Of a stretch of 14,865 nucleotides of DNA, positions 13,681 through 14,865 are shown one piece after another. The stretch covers positions 1 through 14,865 of the forward strand of contig JBLNBZ010000072.1 in the NCBI GenBank assembly GCA_050260355.1, in the 5' to 3' direction. The position numbers and the translations under genes are program-made. The stretch is from CADEFX01 sp050260355 (lineage in GTDB: Bacteria; Pseudomonadota; Alphaproteobacteria; Rhizobiales; Hyphomicrobiaceae). The notes beneath the pieces are model-generated. The model saw nothing but the letters and a program-made list of their open reading frames with translations, had not been told where the DNA came from and ran no database searches. Numbering within the stretch: the first letter of the stretch is position 1; every line of letters starts with the position of its first letter.

Positions 13681-14865
13681 TCAGCGTTGAACGACGTCGG
13701 ATGCAGTCGGTGATTGGGCCTGCATGCCGGATTTGTCGTCCATGCCGACCAGCGTCGGGGCGACCGCCACACCGGGGCGGACCCGCTGCAAGCCGTTGAC
13801 GATGATGCGCTCTCCTGGCTTGAGGCCGCTTGTGATGAGGCGCAGGCCTCCGACCGATGCGCCCAGCGTGACCTCGCGGTATTCGGCCTTGTTGCTGTTA
13901 TCGACGACCATCACGTACTTCTTGCTCTGGTCGGTGCCGATCGCGCGCTCGCTGACAGCCAGCGCCGGCTCCGTCTTGGGTTGGCCCATCCGCAGGCGGG
14001 CGAACTGCCCCGGCATCAGGCTTCCGTCGGCATTGTCGAACACAGCGCGCACGCGCACGGTGCCGCTCTTGGCCTCAACCTGATTGTCGATCAGCTGCAG
14101 GTGGCCGCGGTAGGGCACGCCATTGCTCGTTGCCGTGACCATCTCCACTGGAATGCGCTCGACCTCGGTGTGCGAATTCGGGCCGGCGCCAAGCGCTTTC
14201 AATGCGCGCATCACGACGGCCTCGTCCGCATTGAAGCTCGCGTAGATCGGGTCGACCGACACCAGCGTGGTTAGCACCGGAGCCTCGGGACCTGCGGCCA
14301 CAAGATTGCCGACGGTGATCTCGAGCTTGCCGACCCGGCCGGCGACCGGTGCACGGACGGCGGTGTAATCGAGATTCAGCTGTGCCGACTGCAGCGCGGC
14401 CTGTGCCGCGCGCAGATTTCCTACCGCTTCGAGATAGGCTCCCACGCGCTGATCGAGGACGCTTTGCGAAAGGGCCGCTGAGCCCGATTGCCGCAGTTGC
14501 TCGGCCCTGTCCTGCTCCTTCTTCGTCAGCGACACGCGTGCCTCGGCCGCGATCACCTGTGCCTTGGCCCGCTCGACCTCGGCGACGTAGGGATCAGGAT
14601 CGATGGTGATCAACAGGTCTCCCTGCTTCACCAGCGCGCCCTCACGGAAGTGAGACCGCAGCACCGCACCCGCGACACGGGAGCGGACCTCGACCCGTTC
14701 CACCGCCTCGAGGCGGCCGGAGAATTCATCCCAGATGGGGATGTTGCGCTGCTCGACGACGGCCACAGAAACAGGCGTCGCTTGCGGAGCTTGGCCGGGA
14801 CCGTCGTTGGCCCGGCCGACAGTGCTGGGGAAGGCGAAGATTGCTGCTGCGGCGACCGCCGCTCC
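13681..14865 (-). CDS. RND efflux periplasmic adaptor, MexE/OqxA-like (partial, runs off right edge)
   Basis: This is a membrane-fusion protein that bridges the RND pump and an outer-membrane channel. The last 394 residues are visible. A GTG at 14766 could act as a start, but the frame stays open to the window edge and encodes an alanine-rich hydrophobic stretch (GAAVAAAAIFAF) ahead of a likely cleavage site. The true start is therefore just outside. The usual domain order is present: a beta-barrel/lipoyl strand with RVEVRSRVAG, the lipoyl half-motif GALVKQGDLLITIDP, an alpha-hairpin rich in Ala, Glu and Gln, then the second lipoyl half with LDYTAVRAPVAGRVG. The GTVRVRAVFDN and LMPGQFARLRMG stretches follow. 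It is encoded 72 bases ahead of the pump gene and surely co-transcribed. No outer-membrane factor gene follows the pump. Confidence 0.95.
   Translation of the reverse strand, partial: GAAVAAAAIFAFPSTVGRANDGPGQAPQATPVSVAVVEQRNIPIWDEFSGRLEAVERVEVRSRVAGAVLRSHFREGALVKQGDLLITIDPDPYVAEVERAKAQVIAAEARVSLTKKEQDRAEQLRQSGSAALSQSVLDQRVGAYLEAVGNLRAAQAALQSAQLNLDYTAVRAPVAGRVGKLEITVGNLVAAGPEAPVLTTLVSVDPIYASFNADEAVVMRALKALGAGPNSHTEVERIPVEMVTATSNGVPYRGHLQLIDNQVEAKSGTVRVRAVFDNADGSLMPGQFARLRMGQPKTEPALAVSERAIGTDQSKKYVMVVDNSNKAEYREVTLGASVGGLRLITSGLKPGERIIVNGLQRVRPGVAVAPTLVGMDDKSGMQAQSPTASDVVQR

Noticed and set aside
11410..13713. Plus-strand open frame of 767 codons opposite the RND pump gene
   Set aside because: Its translation is rich in Arg, Asp, His and Gln with no recognisable domain. 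It mirrors the pump's codon bias, while the minus strand encodes an unmistakable RND protein.

Overview
The window is a GC-rich, densely coded stretch of bacterial chromosome. Several things suggest an alphaproteobacterium of the Hyphomicrobiales (Bradyrhizobium and relatives): many solute-binding-protein transporters, a D-3-hydroxybutyrate dehydrogenase, a small secreted HDWYP/Cys protein of a type I associate with that order, and heavy G/C third-position bias that leaves long empty frames opposite the genes. This assignment is inference from gene content. I found no rRNA, tRNA, CRISPR array, insertion sequence or phage gene.

Layout, left to right. (1) 1-578, minus strand: 5' end of a DppB-type ABC permease that runs off the left edge. 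(2) 579-844: divergent intergenic region with a candidate promoter for the permease and overlapping inverted repeats in front of the next gene. (3) 845-2005, plus strand: a periplasmic TRAP-type binding protein with no TRAP membrane genes beside it. (4) 2014-2064: tandem hairpins between convergent genes. (5) 2102-7785, minus strand: a complete five-gene peptide-type ABC importer in the order binding protein, permease, permease, ATPase, ATPase. The permease and ATPase junctions overlap or are very short. (6) 7997-8578, minus strand: a DinB-like helical protein. (7) 8825-9130, plus strand: a small secreted cysteine-rich protein. (8) 9283-10059, plus strand: D-3-hydroxybutyrate dehydrogenase. 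(9) 10060-10356: convergent spacer with hairpins. (10) 10357-14865, minus strand: an RND multidrug efflux pair of the MexEF/OqxAB type. The pump is complete; the adaptor loses its first residues at the right edge.

How the parts work together. The five-gene operon should import a peptide or peptide-like solute: a Tat-exported binding protein delivers it to two permeases driven by two ATPases, each carrying a four-cysteine C-terminal domain. The RND adaptor and pump should export drugs or solvents through an outer-membrane channel encoded elsewhere. The dehydrogenase interconverts 3-hydroxybutyrate and acetoacetate, as in polyhydroxybutyrate or ketone-body use. The TRAP binding protein lies between two peptide-type ABC systems, and its membrane partner is not visible.

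No intergenic stretch exceeds 300 bases; the longest, 10060-10356, is 297. I see no clearly undescribed multi-gene system. The items most worth checking are the orphan TRAP binding protein and its alternative leader hairpins, the Asn-to-His change in the dehydrogenase active site, the secreted protein with a predicted N-terminal histidine, and the iron-sulfur-type cysteines of both ABC ATPases.
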